A DNA stretch of 62,221 nt from an uncultured Lachnospiraceae bacterium (GCA_900549665.1 URPH01000016.1:1-62221); one strand, 5' to 3'; shown: positions 23,432 to 33,039, numbered from the stretch's first letter. Translations and numbers: made by a program. Notes: generated by a model not told the origin, from the sequence alone.

Positions 23432-25345
23432 TCAGAAACGGAACACAACCGCTCCGTAAGCCGGAAGATCAAACGTCAGTGCATAAGGCTTGCCCTCTAC
23501 CTCTTCATCCTTTGCTGTAAGAGCCGGCGGGATTTTCCCGCCCTTTCCTCCAAAGCACTCCTCATCGGAATTGAGCAATAGTGTATATTTTTTCTTTTTC
23601 CACACACCGACTTTGTAGTCCTTGCGCTCAATCGGAGTCATATTTAAAATAACAAGGATATTGTTTTTACCGGATGAAGCCTTGCGCACATAGCTGTAAA
23701 TACTTCTTTCACAGTCATCTGCGTTCATCCACTCAAAGCCTGCCCAGTCTCTGTCAATCTCGTGCAGGGCCGGATATTTCCGGTAAATATCCAAAAGCTG
23801 TGATACATAGTATTTTAAAGAGCTGTGCTCTTTGTCAGCTAAAAGACTCCAGTCAAGCTCCTTGGATTCATCCCATTCGTGATCCTGTCCGAAGTCCTGA
23901 CCCATGAACAACAGTTTTTTGCCGGAGTGTGTAAACATGTAGGTATATCCTACACGCAAATTGGCAAATTTATCTACATAAAATCCCGGCATCTTGTTTA
24001 ACATGGAGCATTTCAGATGTACAACCTCGTCATGAGAAAGCGGTAAAATATAATTTTCACTTGCGTTGTAGCTCATGGCAAAGGTCATTTTATAATGATT
24101 GTCTTTTCTGAATAACGGATCCAGCTTCATATATTCACAGAAGTCATGCATCCATCCCATATTCCATTTAAAGGAAAAACCAAGACCGCCTTCTTTTACA
24201 TCGCCGGTCACCATCGGCCATGCCGTAGATTCCTCTGCAATCATCAGAACTCCCGGATTTCTCTTTTTCATCATACTGTTGAGATGGCGGAAAAATTCAA
24301 TCGCATCCAGATTTTTGTTGTTGCCGTATTCGTTGGGAAGCCATTCTCCATCCTTTTTTCCATAATCCAGATACAGCATAGATGCGACTGCATCCACCCG
24401 CAATCCGTCAATATGGAATTTCTCAACCCAGAACATGGCATTGGCGATCAGGAAGTTGCTGACTTCCTTTCTTGCATAGTTGAAAATCTTGGTTCCCCAG
24501 TCCGGATGCTCTCCTCTGCGTGCGTCCGGATGCTCGTACAGACAGGTGCCGTCAAAATTGGCAAGTCCAAACTCATCACGCGGAAAGTGTGCCGGTACCC
24601 AATCCAGAATAACACCGATCTTGTTTTTATGTAATAAATTGATCAGGTACATAAAATCCTCCGGTTTGCCGTAGCGTGAGGTCGGTGCATAATATCCGGT
24701 TACCTGATATCCCCAGGAGCCGTCAAAGGGATGCTCTGCAATGCCCATCAGCTCCACGTGGGTATATTTCATTTCTTTTAAATACTCTACAATACGATCC
24801 GCAAATTCACGGTAATTGTAAAATCCCTCTTCACCCTCTTTGGGATGACGCATCCAGGATCCGATATGACATTCATAGATAGCGACCGGCTCTTTCGTCC
24901 ATTCCTTGTGCGCTCTGGCATCCATCCATGCTTTATCCGTCCATTTGAAACCGGAAATGTCCGTTACTCTGGATGCATTACCCGGTCTTAATTCGGAATA
25001 ATTGGCATAGGGATCAGCTTTATATATCTTTTCATCATCTGCTGTTGTGATCACAAATTTATACAGATCATCCTCTTTTACTCCCGGTACAAAGCCTGCA
25101 TAAATACCGCCTTCTCCCAGTCTCTGCAGCTCATATTGATAAATATCCCAGTCATTGAACGAACCTGCCACATTAACATATTTTGCATTTGGCGCCCATA
25201 CAGCAAAATATACGCCTTCCACTCCGTTTTCGGTTGTTTTGTGTGCCCCCATTTTGTTGTAAATCTCATAGTGACAGCCCTGAGCAAATACATACTGGTC
25301 TGCCTCCGTGATGTAAAGAGCATTTTCCTCTTTATTTTTAATCAT
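23432..25345 (-). CDS. glgB: 1,4-alpha-glucan (glycogen) branching enzyme
   Basis: A 637-residue GH13 enzyme that makes alpha-1,6 branches in glycogen. An N-terminal CBM48-type domain (~15-115) is followed by the catalytic barrel. The nucleophile Asp lies in GLRVDAVASML, the acid Glu in MIAEESTAWP, and the third Asp in LSHDEVVH. The C-terminal beta domain is present. Length is normal. GGGGGG precedes the start. It follows the TPR/P-loop gene by 20 bases, so they are probably in one operon. No other glycogen genes are in the window. Confidence 0.95.
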   Translation of the reverse strand: MIKNKEENALYITEADQYVFAQGCHYEIYNKMGAHKTTENGVEGVYFAVWAPNAKYVNVAGSFNDWDIYQYELQRLGEGGIYAGFVPGVKEDDLYKFVITTADDEKIYKADPYANYSELRPGNASRVTDISGFKWTDKAWMDARAHKEWTKEPVAIYECHIGSWMRHPKEGEEGFYNYREFADRIVEYLKEMKYTHVELMGIAEHPFDGSWGYQVTGYYAPTSRYGKPEDFMYLINLLHKNKIGVILDWVPAHFPRDEFGLANFDGTCLYEHPDARRGEHPDWGTKIFNYARKEVSNFLIANAMFWVEKFHIDGLRVDAVASMLYLDYGKKDGEWLPNEYGNNKNLDAIEFFRHLNSMMKKRNPGVLMIAEESTAWPMVTGDVKEGGLGFSFKWNMGWMHDFCEYMKLDPLFRKDNHYKMTFAMSYNASENYILPLSHDEVVHLKCSMLNKMPGFYVDKFANLRVGYTYMFTHSGKKLLFMGQDFGQDHEWDESKELDWSLLADKEHSSLKYYVSQLLDIYRKYPALHEIDRDWAGFEWMNADDCERSIYSYVRKASSGKNNILVILNMTPIERKDYKVGVWKKKKYTLLLNSDEECFGGKGGKIPPALTAKDEEVEGKPYALTFDLPAYGAVVFRF

Positions 25346-25365
25346 GTAACTACCCCCCGGGTTAT

Positions 25366-28300
25366 TTATAGAAAATCTTTCTCTCTTAAAATGATCATGT
25401 CATTTTCATCATAACGCTTTTTCAAAATGACATCCATGATATGAGAAACACTTCCTTTTTCTGATTTGATGATTGCTTCATCCACAATCTCTTTTACTTC
25501 CTCGACCGTTACCGCATGCTGGCTGGTCTGTCGGTTGGAAATACTCGTATACAGCGCAAGCATACCCATCTCATCAATAGAATACTCCTGCTCAAGTGCA
25601 TACTCCCTGCCAAAATTTACAAGACCGTCATTGTCAAGCGCCGCAACGTCAATCCGCAGATTGAAGCTGTTCATCGGCATATTGTCTTTTTTGCATAATG
25701 CATCCAGTGCCTGTCTGGTATCTTCTAAAAAGATAACTATGCCATCATTGTTCGATGCTCTTAAATAATCTGCCATGGCGATCAGAGAAAAATCAGATAA
25801 ATCGCCTGCCTGCTCAATAATCAGGGCTCCATTGTTCAGACCTTTCAGAGTATCCGGAATATTTCTGGTATTGAACTGTTCTCCGGTAATCTTTGCCACT
25901 CTTCCGGAGAAGTTTTTGTTTTCCACGGATAACTCTTTTATGATATTGGTCGCAAGCTCAAGTGTGCCGACTCCTTTTTCACCGGTAATGATGACGTTGC
26001 CGACTGCGGGATCTAAGCTGATATTGTCAACGGTATGTGCAATTTCTTCCTGTACCTTTTTCGTCTTTGCAACCATCCCGAACAATTCTTTTTCTTCTTT
26101 GGAAAGCTGGCGATGTGCAGAGCTCTTTGTATCTTCCTTATTTTCAGATACAGCTTTTTCTGCTTCTTTTTCGGAATTGTCAGAAACAGCATCGGTTACT
26201 TCCTGTACAGCCACTTCTTCCGGTTCTTCTGATTTGTCCTCTGCATCTAAATCCGTAATCTTAAATTCCGCATCTGCAAAAGACTTCTTTGCTTCATCAG
26301 CATGTCTGCCCAAAGCCTTTTCTTTTTCATCAAGTGCTTCCAAAATCTGACGCTCTAAATCCTTGTCAAATTCCTCTGTTACGGACACGCCTTTGAGATT
26401 GCCCGGTTCCGGCTCCTTTATTTCTTCTGCGGTCTTTTCCACAGAATTGATCAGCTTTTCTTCGATGCCGTTGATCTCTGCTGTATTAAAATCAAATTCT
26501 TTTGTCACCGGTGTCACGGTTTCTACGGGGAAATCGGCAGTCGGTTCAACCGGCTCGATCTCGGTCAGTTCCTCGACCTCATCCTCATCGGTGATCATAG
26601 GATCAACTTCCGGAATATCACTGTTGTCAAAAACGGTGATGGCAGGAGTGATCATATCAATATTATCTAACAGGCCTTCTGCCGCCGGTTCTTCATAGTC
26701 CTGAAGCAATGGACCTGTCTGCGCCATTACCTTCTTGCGCATCTCTTCCAGTCTGCGTTCTTCTGCAGCCTTCTTGGTCTCCTCCCAGCCTGCCATGATA
26801 TCGTTGAAGCTAAGCTGGCCGGTGATCTGTTTTTCAACCGGACTTTCTTCGGAGTCGTCAGGCTGCGCTGTTACGGTTGCGGTCTGCGGTGCGGTTTCCT
26901 GCACAGGCTCGGTTGACGGTTGTTCTGCTGTTGCAACAGGTGTTACATCTTCGGCTGCGTGAATTTCCGGCTCTGCCTTTGCTTCGGGCTCTGCTGCCGG
27001 TGTCTCTTCTACTGACTGCTCTTCTGCTGTTGCTGTCGGTACAACCGGTGTTGCTTCTGCCGGTGTCTCTTCTACCGGCTGCTCGACTACCGGTGCAGCC
27101 AATGATTCTTCGACTACCGTCTGTTCTACTGCCGGTGCAACCGGCTCTTCTTCTACCGGCTGCATCTCCGGCTCTGTCTTTTCTTCAGACACAGCTTCCT
27201 GCTCACTCTCAACCGGTGCAGCCTCTTCCTCTGCAGTCGTCTGCTCAGGCTCAATGGTCTCTGCTTCAGGCTCCGCCAGTGACTGCAGCAGATCTTCTTC
27301 TGTGATCGTATCCTGCGGCTCTTCACCCAAAGCCTTTCTGACTTCTTCAATTACAGCACGTGTAACTGCTGTATCGGCGATCGGTTTCGATTCTTTGGTC
27401 TGTTCTGCTTCGGGAGCATCCTCTGATGTCTGCTCCTCTTCTGCTTCTTTGGCACCTTCTGCAAAATCCTGAATGGATTCAATCGGAAGTGCCCGTGTGG
27501 CATCGGTGGCATCCATATCTTCCTGCTGCATGACCTCGGCAAGATTTTTAGCCAGCTCTTTTTGTAAATTAATGGTATTAAACTTGCCCATATCGGGAGT
27601 TTTTACCTGAATATCTTCTTCTTTGGCTTCGGCAAGCGGAATTTCGGGAAGATCGATTTTGACTTCCTGTTCTTTCTGCATTTCCTCTTCTATGTGCTTT
27701 GACGGTATACGCATAGTAGGCGCATTGGAAACCTCAACGGATTTGATCTGGATCGGCATGGATGGAATGGTATCCATCGTAACCGGAGATGCTGTTGATT
27801 CCTGTAAAGCTTCAGATGTCCCCTGCACTGCCATACCGGCTTTTTCCAAAGCATCCTCTTTTGTTTCATCCGGCTTTTTCACAACATAAGCATTGGAATC
27901 CGTTGCGAATCTCTGGTCATATTTTTCCTGCTGGGATGTGGTAAGAGGGGCATGCAGCATTTTGAGCTCCATGGCCTTGATCACATACTTACCTTCCCCG
28001 AACCACAGGATCAGTTCATCACATTCCTCTACGCAACGGGTAGCAAGACCGATCCGGTGATACAGATATGCAAGCTCATATGCCCATTTTTCACGGTAAT
28101 CACGCTTTTTGTACTCTTCAAGCACAGCAATACGCTCTTCCAAGCTGACATCCTGTGCCTCATACAGACGATACTGGAGGATATAACGGCCGGTATCCCT
28201 GGGGGCGATCTGCACGAACTGTTTATAATATTCAACGGCAGGGATCAGATCTTCCAGCTTGATACTCAGCTCGCAGAGAGAATATATGATATTGCGCGAA

Positions 28301-28515
28301 TTGGGCAGGTGTTCATCTGCCAGCAACAGGATCTCCTTGCTGTCCTCATATCGACGGTTCATCTTGTACAATTCACTGACCTTACAGAGCATTTTGACAC
28401 TCTTTACCCTCCGCCAGTCAATCGTATCTGCAATCTTTACCGCGTCTGCAAATTTCTTTTGTTCTATTAACGAATTGATCTCCTCAGCACGAATCTTGTA
28501 TTCATACTTATCCAT
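25366..28515 (-). CDS. TPR protein with acidic linker and degenerate P-loop ATPase-like domain
   Basis: A 1049-residue protein of unknown function. Residues 1-215 are helical and TPR-like (KFADAVKIADTIDW, NRRYEDSKEILLLADEHLP). Residues ~215-780 are an acidic, Pro/Ala/Glu-rich linker with repeats of the type VEETPA and AAPVVEQP. The C-terminal ~210 residues resemble an AAA-like fold: a P-loop GEKGVGT (845-851) where the catalytic Lys is replaced by Val, and ALIIEQAG in place of Walker B DE. No membrane helix. The start ATG at 28515 follows AGAGGTG. The C-terminus ends in basic residues like AAA lids (DVILKKRYDEND). Likely a scaffold or regulator without ATP hydrolysis. Confidence 0.6.
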   Translation of the reverse strand: MDKYEYKIRAEEINSLIEQKKFADAVKIADTIDWRRVKSVKMLCKVSELYKMNRRYEDSKEILLLADEHLPNSRNIIYSLCELSIKLEDLIPAVEYYKQFVQIAPRDTGRYILQYRLYEAQDVSLEERIAVLEEYKKRDYREKWAYELAYLYHRIGLATRCVEECDELILWFGEGKYVIKAMELKMLHAPLTTSQQEKYDQRFATDSNAYVVKKPDETKEDALEKAGMAVQGTSEALQESTASPVTMDTIPSMPIQIKSVEVSNAPTMRIPSKHIEEEMQKEQEVKIDLPEIPLAEAKEEDIQVKTPDMGKFNTINLQKELAKNLAEVMQQEDMDATDATRALPIESIQDFAEGAKEAEEEQTSEDAPEAEQTKESKPIADTAVTRAVIEEVRKALGEEPQDTITEEDLLQSLAEPEAETIEPEQTTAEEEAAPVESEQEAVSEEKTEPEMQPVEEEPVAPAVEQTVVEESLAAPVVEQPVEETPAEATPVVPTATAEEQSVEETPAAEPEAKAEPEIHAAEDVTPVATAEQPSTEPVQETAPQTATVTAQPDDSEESPVEKQITGQLSFNDIMAGWEETKKAAEERRLEEMRKKVMAQTGPLLQDYEEPAAEGLLDNIDMITPAITVFDNSDIPEVDPMITDEDEVEELTEIEPVEPTADFPVETVTPVTKEFDFNTAEINGIEEKLINSVEKTAEEIKEPEPGNLKGVSVTEEFDKDLERQILEALDEKEKALGRHADEAKKSFADAEFKITDLDAEDKSEEPEEVAVQEVTDAVSDNSEKEAEKAVSENKEDTKSSAHRQLSKEEKELFGMVAKTKKVQEEIAHTVDNISLDPAVGNVIITGEKGVGTLELATNIIKELSVENKNFSGRVAKITGEQFNTRNIPDTLKGLNNGALIIEQAGDLSDFSLIAMADYLRASNNDGIVIFLEDTRQALDALCKKDNMPMNSFNLRIDVAALDNDGLVNFGREYALEQEYSIDEMGMLALYTSISNRQTSQHAVTVEEVKEIVDEAIIKSEKGSVSHIMDVILKKRYDENDMIILREKDFL

Positions 28516-28577
28516 ATAGCTCACCTCTCAGGGTCTCACACATGATGTTGTATTTTTTTACATAAAAACCCTATTTT

Positions 28578-28598
28578 CTAAACTAAATATAAGTTTAG
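28578..28598. promoter_or_regulatory. Palindrome over the -10 of the TPR/P-loop gene
   Basis: CTAAACT, 7 bases, AGTTTAG: a perfect inverted repeat that covers the -10 and start point. A candidate operator; the regulator is unknown. Confidence 0.45.
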
Positions 28599-28620
28599 CA
28601 TAGGTACATTTTGATGTCAA
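28592..28620 (-). promoter_or_regulatory. Promoter of the TPR/P-loop gene and glgB
   Basis: Minus strand TTGACA (28615-28620), 17-base spacer, TAAACT (28592-28597). Start near 28585, about 70 bases before the ATG. Confidence 0.7.
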
Positions 28621-28692
28621 AACAATAACCCCGATCTGTCCCCTTTTTCCTACTATTTTTCAACCGGTTTTCATCTCCTGTATCCAGATTGG

Positions 28693-29574
28693 TCACATCC
28701 GGCTGTCTGATCCTTTTTTACAAAGCTCATCTGACAATCTGGCAAACTGAAAAAGATCCAGTGCCTCCCCTCTGATTGTCAGGGAAAGTCCCATTTTTTC
28801 AAGTGCATTCTGCACATCTTCCTTGGTGATGCCGTATATTCCGGCATTGGAAACCGCATTAACCAGTGTTTTGCGTCTCTGATTGAAGGCTGCTCTGATC
28901 AGCGCAAACATCTTTTTTTCATCCTGCACCTCAACCGGCGGCTTGTCATAACGTGTCAGCCGGATCACGGCACTGCCGACATTTGGCCTTGGCATAAAGC
29001 AGTTGGGCGGAACATTGGCAACAATTTCCGGCTTGGCGTAGTACTGCACCGCCAGCGATAAGGCTCCATAATCCTTGGTTCCCGGCGTCTCCTGCATCCG
29101 GTCGGCCACTTCTTTTTGCACCATGATCGTAATGGACGATAACGGAACATGGCTTTCAAACAGGCCCATGATGATCGGTGTCGTGATGTAATAGGGCAGG
29201 TTGGCCACAACCTTTAACGGCTTCCCTTCATTATATGTATCACAGAGAGCTTTTACATCTGTTTTTAAAATATCACCGTGGATAATCGTCACATTCTCAT
29301 ATGCGGAAAGCGTCTCCTTTAAGATCGGGATCAGATGATCGTCGATCTCGACACAGACAACATGTCTTGCATTTTCTGCCAGATATTGTGTCATTGTACC
29401 TATTCCGGGACCAATCTCCAGCACGCAGTCATCTGCGGTGATCTCCGATTCGGAAATGATCTTTTCCAATACATGTGTATCTATCAAAAAGTTCTGTCCG
29501 TATTTTTTCTGAAACTGAAAACCGTATTTTTGCAACACGGCGATCGTATTTGCCGGTATTCCCAATGAAGCCAT
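28693..29574 (-). CDS. rsmA: 16S rRNA dimethyladenosine transferase
   Basis: A 293-residue S-adenosylmethionine-dependent enzyme that dimethylates two adjacent adenosines near the 3' end of 16S rRNA. The SAM-binding motif is VLEIGPGIGTMT and the catalytic motif IV is NLPYYIT. The KYGQNFLID start is typical. AAGGAG precedes the ATG. It follows tatD by 79 bases, an arrangement often seen in Firmicutes. Older name ksgA. Confidence 0.95.
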   Translation of the reverse strand: MASLGIPANTIAVLQKYGFQFQKKYGQNFLIDTHVLEKIISESEITADDCVLEIGPGIGTMTQYLAENARHVVCVEIDDHLIPILKETLSAYENVTIIHGDILKTDVKALCDTYNEGKPLKVVANLPYYITTPIIMGLFESHVPLSSITIMVQKEVADRMQETPGTKDYGALSLAVQYYAKPEIVANVPPNCFMPRPNVGSAVIRLTRYDKPPVEVQDEKKMFALIRAAFNQRRKTLVNAVSNAGIYGITKEDVQNALEKMGLSLTIRGEALDLFQFARLSDELCKKGSDSRM

Positions 29575-29653
29575 AAGCTTTTATCTCCTTAAATCTTGTC
29601 CTGTCCTTTGGGCAGTCTGTTTATTTTACCTGATCATATTTTAAAAATTGCCT

Positions 29654-30451
29654 TTACTCCGGCATGCCTGATACAAGCTTTTTGTACAAAGTGTGGGCAT
29701 TGCAACCGGTCTTTTCGATGACCTCCTGTTTAGTAATGCCTTTGATCTCTGCAATTTTTTCTGCCACATAAGACAGATAAGCGGAATTGTTTCTCCTGCC
29801 GCGGAAGGGCTCCGGTGCAAGATAGGGGGCATCCGTCTCCAGAATGATCCTGTCCATCGGAAGCATTTCAACGGTCTCCTTGCATTTGCGTCCGTTTTTG
29901 AAGGTAACAACGCCACCGATTCCAAAATAAAATCCCATATTCAGAAATTCTCCGGCAAACTCCCTGCTGTAAGAATAGCAGTGGATCACACCGCCGATAT
30001 TTTCAGCATGTGCCTCCTTCATTGCCATAAGGGTATCCTCTGCCGCATCTCTCGAATGTACACAGATAGGCAGTCCTGCCTCACGCGCAACCTCCATCTG
30101 ACGGATGAACCAGTGCTTCTGGACCTTTCTGTCAGCAATATCCCAATGATAATCAAGGCCAATTTCACCGATCGCAACGATCTTTTTTTCGGCTGCGTTC
30201 TTTTTGATAAAATCCATGTCTGCTTCCGTCAGATTCCCGACATCGTCCGGGTGCACGCCGAGCATGCCAAATACAAAGGGAAACTCCCGCGTAAGCTCGA
30301 GTGTACGCCGGCAGCCGTCCATGGACGCTGCGGCATTGATGATCGTTCCCACGCCCTGCTCTTTCATGCCTTCGAGTATTTCTGCACGGTCCTCGTCAAA
30401 TGCCCCATCATCATAATGAGCATGTGTATCTATAATCATTGCATCTTTCAT
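29654..30451 (-). CDS. tatD: TatD family metal-dependent hydrolase
   Basis: A 265-residue TIM-barrel DNase/hydrolase. Metal ligands are visible as THAHYD (first His-x-His), GEIGLDYHW (Glu), VHSRDA (His), HCYS (His) and ETDAPYLAP (Asp). Family members are metal-dependent 3'-5' exonucleases, thought to act in DNA repair or quality control. The ATG at 30451 was chosen; the longer frame (start 30544) would begin upstream of the promoter. It probably forms an operon with rsmA. Confidence 0.9.
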   Translation of the reverse strand: MKDAMIIDTHAHYDDGAFDEDRAEILEGMKEQGVGTIINAAASMDGCRRTLELTREFPFVFGMLGVHPDDVGNLTEADMDFIKKNAAEKKIVAIGEIGLDYHWDIADRKVQKHWFIRQMEVAREAGLPICVHSRDAAEDTLMAMKEAHAENIGGVIHCYSYSREFAGEFLNMGFYFGIGGVVTFKNGRKCKETVEMLPMDRIILETDAPYLAPEPFRGRRNNSAYLSYVAEKIAEIKGITKQEVIEKTGCNAHTLYKKLVSGMPE

Positions 30452-30487
30452 AATTTCTGCCTTTAAAAATATTTTTTCAAAAAACTC

Positions 30488-30516
30488 TTGCCAACCGGCA
30501 TTTATTATACTATAAT
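30488..30516 (+). promoter_or_regulatory. Promoter of tRNA-Lys
   Basis: Plus strand TTGCCA (30488-30493), 17-base spacer, TATAAT (30511-30516). Start near 30523, 28 bases before the tRNA. It overlaps the tatD promoter on the other strand. Confidence 0.65.
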
Positions 30517-30532
30517 AACACTTGCGTCGCAA
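30504..30532 (-). promoter_or_regulatory. Promoter of tatD
   Basis: Minus strand TTGCGA (30527-30532), 17-base spacer, TATAAT (30504-30509). Start near 30497. The -35 lies in the 13-bp palindrome CTTGCG-T-CGCAAG (30521-30533). It overlaps the tRNA-Lys promoter almost completely. Confidence 0.6.
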
Positions 30533-30550
30533 GTAAGGCGCCATATATAT

Positions 30551-30623
30551 GCACCATTAGCTCAGTTGGTAGAGCAGTAGACTCTTAATCTATTTGTCCA
30601 GGGTTCGAGTCCCTGATGGTGCA
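30551..30623 (+). tRNA. tRNA-Lys (anticodon CTT)
   Basis: A 73-base cloverleaf: acceptor GCACCAT pairs with ATGGTGC, anticodon loop CTCTTAA gives CTT, and the T arm has GGTTCGAGTCC. It reads AAG lysine codons. No CCA is encoded. A terminator follows at once, so it is transcribed alone. Confidence 0.97.
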
Positions 30624-30625
30624 CG

Positions 30626-30658
30626 AAAAAAGAGTGAAGATTTCTTCACTCTTTTTTA
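30626..30658. terminator. Terminator after tRNA-Lys
   Basis: AAGAGTGAAG pairs with CTTCACTCTT, loop ATTT, with A-tract and T-tract on either side. It can stop both tRNA-Lys and the convergent CPBP protease transcript. Confidence 0.88.
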
Positions 30659-30687
30659 TTTTCTATTTTTATTATTCAATCCTGTTG

Positions 30688-31644
30688 TTATACAGGTTCG
30701 CCTGTAATACTCTCATCTGCCTTATCCACTTTCTTTTTTCCAAAGTAAACAACCATCAGGACTATTGCTACAAGAATAAAAGGGCTTGCACCTACAATTC
30801 CGGTCGGAGCCGGTCCGATAAACGGATTGCCTCCGTCTTTTGTCATATAAATTCCGATACTCGCAATGCTGTTGATCGCTCCATGTGCCAGCACAGCCGG
30901 AATACAGCTTTTAGTTTTCATGGCAACATAGGAAAAAAACGTACCCATCACAATGCAGAAGCCGCACATGGCAGCAATTCCCGCAAAGGGAAATCCTTTA
31001 TAACCGACACCATAATTGTGTCCCACAGCCGTAAGCGGCGCATGCCAAAGTCCCCAGATGACACCATTTACCAAAAGCATCAAAACAGGCGGAAGCTTTT
31101 CTGCCATTTTAGGAAGCAGATATCCACGCCAGCCCCATTCCTCACCAAAGCAGGTAACGATATTCATGATCGGTCCAAAAAGAAAGGCTGTTACTGTCTG
31201 GGAAATCAAAACAATGGGCAGGGTCTCCTGCGGAATCTGCGCTCCTGTTCCCGCCAGTGTCTGGCCTAAATATCCGAAGCTTTTATCAAAATTATCGGGA
31301 TATACAAGAAAATATACCAATGCTCCTAATACGGTCAGGATTCCCGGGCCAAAATAAGCCAGAAGGTAGGTCCTGATATTTCCCTTAAAATGAGGCTTGA
31401 TCCAGACATTTTTAAAGCCCTCTTTTGTGATCAGTCTGGTAAGCAGTACTCCAATCGCCGGAAAAAACATAACCACAGCCACCAATATGCTCAATATACT
31501 CTGCGTACTCCCACTCCCGGCGCTATTCTCCCGATTTATTAACGGATAAATAACACCGAAGCAGTATCCATAGGTAAGTAAAAATGTGATTCCTATATAG
31601 ATCAGGATTCTTTTTGTCTCTGTTTTGCGGATATTTCCTTCCAT
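30688..31644 (-). CDS. CPBP family intramembrane metalloprotease
   Basis: A 318-residue protein with about eight membrane helices. The CPBP (Abi) motifs are EEWGWRGYLLP (EExxxR), GLWHAPL and HGAINS. Members act as CAAX-type proteases or in bacteriocin self-immunity. It follows the SdpI-like gene by 29 bases and shares its promoter, which favours an immunity role. GAGG precedes the start. Confidence 0.85.
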   Translation of the reverse strand: MEGNIRKTETKRILIYIGITFLLTYGYCFGVIYPLINRENSAGSGSTQSILSILVAVVMFFPAIGVLLTRLITKEGFKNVWIKPHFKGNIRTYLLAYFGPGILTVLGALVYFLVYPDNFDKSFGYLGQTLAGTGAQIPQETLPIVLISQTVTAFLFGPIMNIVTCFGEEWGWRGYLLPKMAEKLPPVLMLLVNGVIWGLWHAPLTAVGHNYGVGYKGFPFAGIAAMCGFCIVMGTFFSYVAMKTKSCIPAVLAHGAINSIASIGIYMTKDGGNPFIGPAPTGIVGASPFILVAIVLMVVYFGKKKVDKADESITGEPV

Positions 31645-31673
31645 AAATCTGTCCCTCTTCTCACTTTCTATAT

Positions 31674-32771
31674 TTATTCATTTTCGATACGTGCAGAAAG
31701 CTCGTCGTAAAGAGCTTTCGTATCCTCTTCTGTTTTTTCATTGATCATCAGAATATGATCATCTACAGTCAGCACAATACAGGCGTCGCAATCTTCATAG
31801 GTATATCTTGTATATCCGCCGTATTCGTTGTTTTTACATTCGCCCATCGTAATGGATAACGTGCCAAATCCGTTGGTACGATTGGCCGCTCCATGACTTT
31901 GTCTGTACTCGATCTTCGTGATATCTGCAAGGTCAACGCTTACATCACTCCAGCACTCTGCATGGATCTCAAGCGACTGATCGGATAAGGAAACCTCGTA
32001 TTTTCCCTGAAACAGTAATACCATGACAAAGACAACGATCAGGATAACAACCGCAATTTCAATTCCGATAAAGGTTTTCATGGATGTAGAAAGCTTTCCT
32101 TCCTCCTTGGATGCCGTTCCTCCTGCCAGCTGTTTACGGTAATACCAGTAAGAATATGCAATGGGCAAAAGGCTCAGGATCAGCGCAATGCCGATCAGTA
32201 CATACATCATCATCATCCAATCATCCGGAATAAACACGCCAAACAGGGTGGCAAATCCGCCCACAACCCACAGTTTTCCTGTGAAACGGTGTGTTTTATT
32301 CCAGTTTTCTTCATTTTGAAGTGCCCAGACAACACGCACGCCGATCGTATAGTTTTGTTTACACTTTGGAAGATAATTGCCGATCAGGATAAACATAAGA
32401 CCCATCAGTCCAAAAACAACGGTATTGATTCCTATATCGTATCCTAAAGCGATCAGATCGGTAAATCCGCAGGTCAGGATCGACATAACCGGAATGACCC
32501 ATATCACAGTCCGCAGGATTTTTCCATTCTGCCCTTTGTTTTTGGGATCCCTTGACACCATATAGATACCAAACCAATGCGCCAGTAAAAATATAAGCGG
32601 CATGCCAAAGACCGCAAAAGCCTTGGACGACCACCTATCTGCTGCTCCGCCCGCTCCCCAGTGCGTGATCATCTCATCCGGCATAAATTTCCACAAAATA
32701 ATTCCAAGTAACATCGGAATCAGAACAACAAAAGACGAAAGGATAATTTGATTTTTATTCTTTTCCAGCAT
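31674..32771 (-). CDS. SdpI-like immunity/DUF1648 membrane protein
   Basis: A 365-residue membrane protein. The N-terminal part (MPDEMITHWGAGGAADRWSS) is the DUF1648 block, and GNYLPKCKQNYTIGVRVVW is the SdpI signature. About seven helices, then a soluble C-terminal region (~255-365) absent from minimal SdpI. In Bacillus, SdpI protects against the SdpC toxin and relays a signal to SdpR. It overlaps the upstream ArsR-type gene by 17 bases, as in the sdpRI pair. No SdpC-like toxin gene is in the window. Confidence 0.82.
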   Translation of the reverse strand: MLEKNKNQIILSSFVVLIPMLLGIILWKFMPDEMITHWGAGGAADRWSSKAFAVFGMPLIFLLAHWFGIYMVSRDPKNKGQNGKILRTVIWVIPVMSILTCGFTDLIALGYDIGINTVVFGLMGLMFILIGNYLPKCKQNYTIGVRVVWALQNEENWNKTHRFTGKLWVVGGFATLFGVFIPDDWMMMMYVLIGIALILSLLPIAYSYWYYRKQLAGGTASKEEGKLSTSMKTFIGIEIAVVILIVVFVMVLLFQGKYEVSLSDQSLEIHAECWSDVSVDLADITKIEYRQSHGAANRTNGFGTLSITMGECKNNEYGGYTRYTYEDCDACIVLTVDDHILMINEKTEEDTKALYDELSARIENE

Positions 32772-33039
32772 GATCTTTATCTCCTTTTAAATCACTAATC
32801 CACAGCATGATCTCTTCCAAAACGGAAGCGTTTAATTCATAAAAAATATACTTGCCTTCCCTGGTGTCCCGGATCAGGTCTGCATCCTTTAAGACAGATA
32901 AATGTCTGGAAATGCTTGCATCCGTCACTGAAAAATGAGCGGCAATTTCACCTGCCGACATCCTTTTGTTTTTTAAAAGATTGAGGATCTCACGGCGTAT
33001 CGGATCGGCAAGTGCTTTGAGCGTATTTTGTAATGCCAA
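32755..33039 (-). CDS. SdpR-like ArsR-family repressor
   Basis: A 94-residue winged helix-turn-helix protein (DPIRREILNLL, DASISRHLSVLKDADLI). It lacks the usual metal-binding cysteines of ArsR. The start is TTG at 33039, after AAAGGAGG. In the sdp system this protein represses its own operon and is titrated by SdpI in the membrane. A palindrome just after the promoter fits autorepression. Confidence 0.85.
   Translation of the reverse strand: MALQNTLKALADPIRREILNLLKNKRMSAGEIAAHFSVTDASISRHLSVLKDADLIRDTREGKYIFYELNASVLEEIMLWISDLKGDKDHAGKE

Noticed and set aside
26877..27305. A plus-strand Leu/Pro-rich ORF inside the TPR/P-loop gene
   Set aside because: It is the antisense shadow of the Glu/Ala/Pro-rich linker and has no signals of its own.
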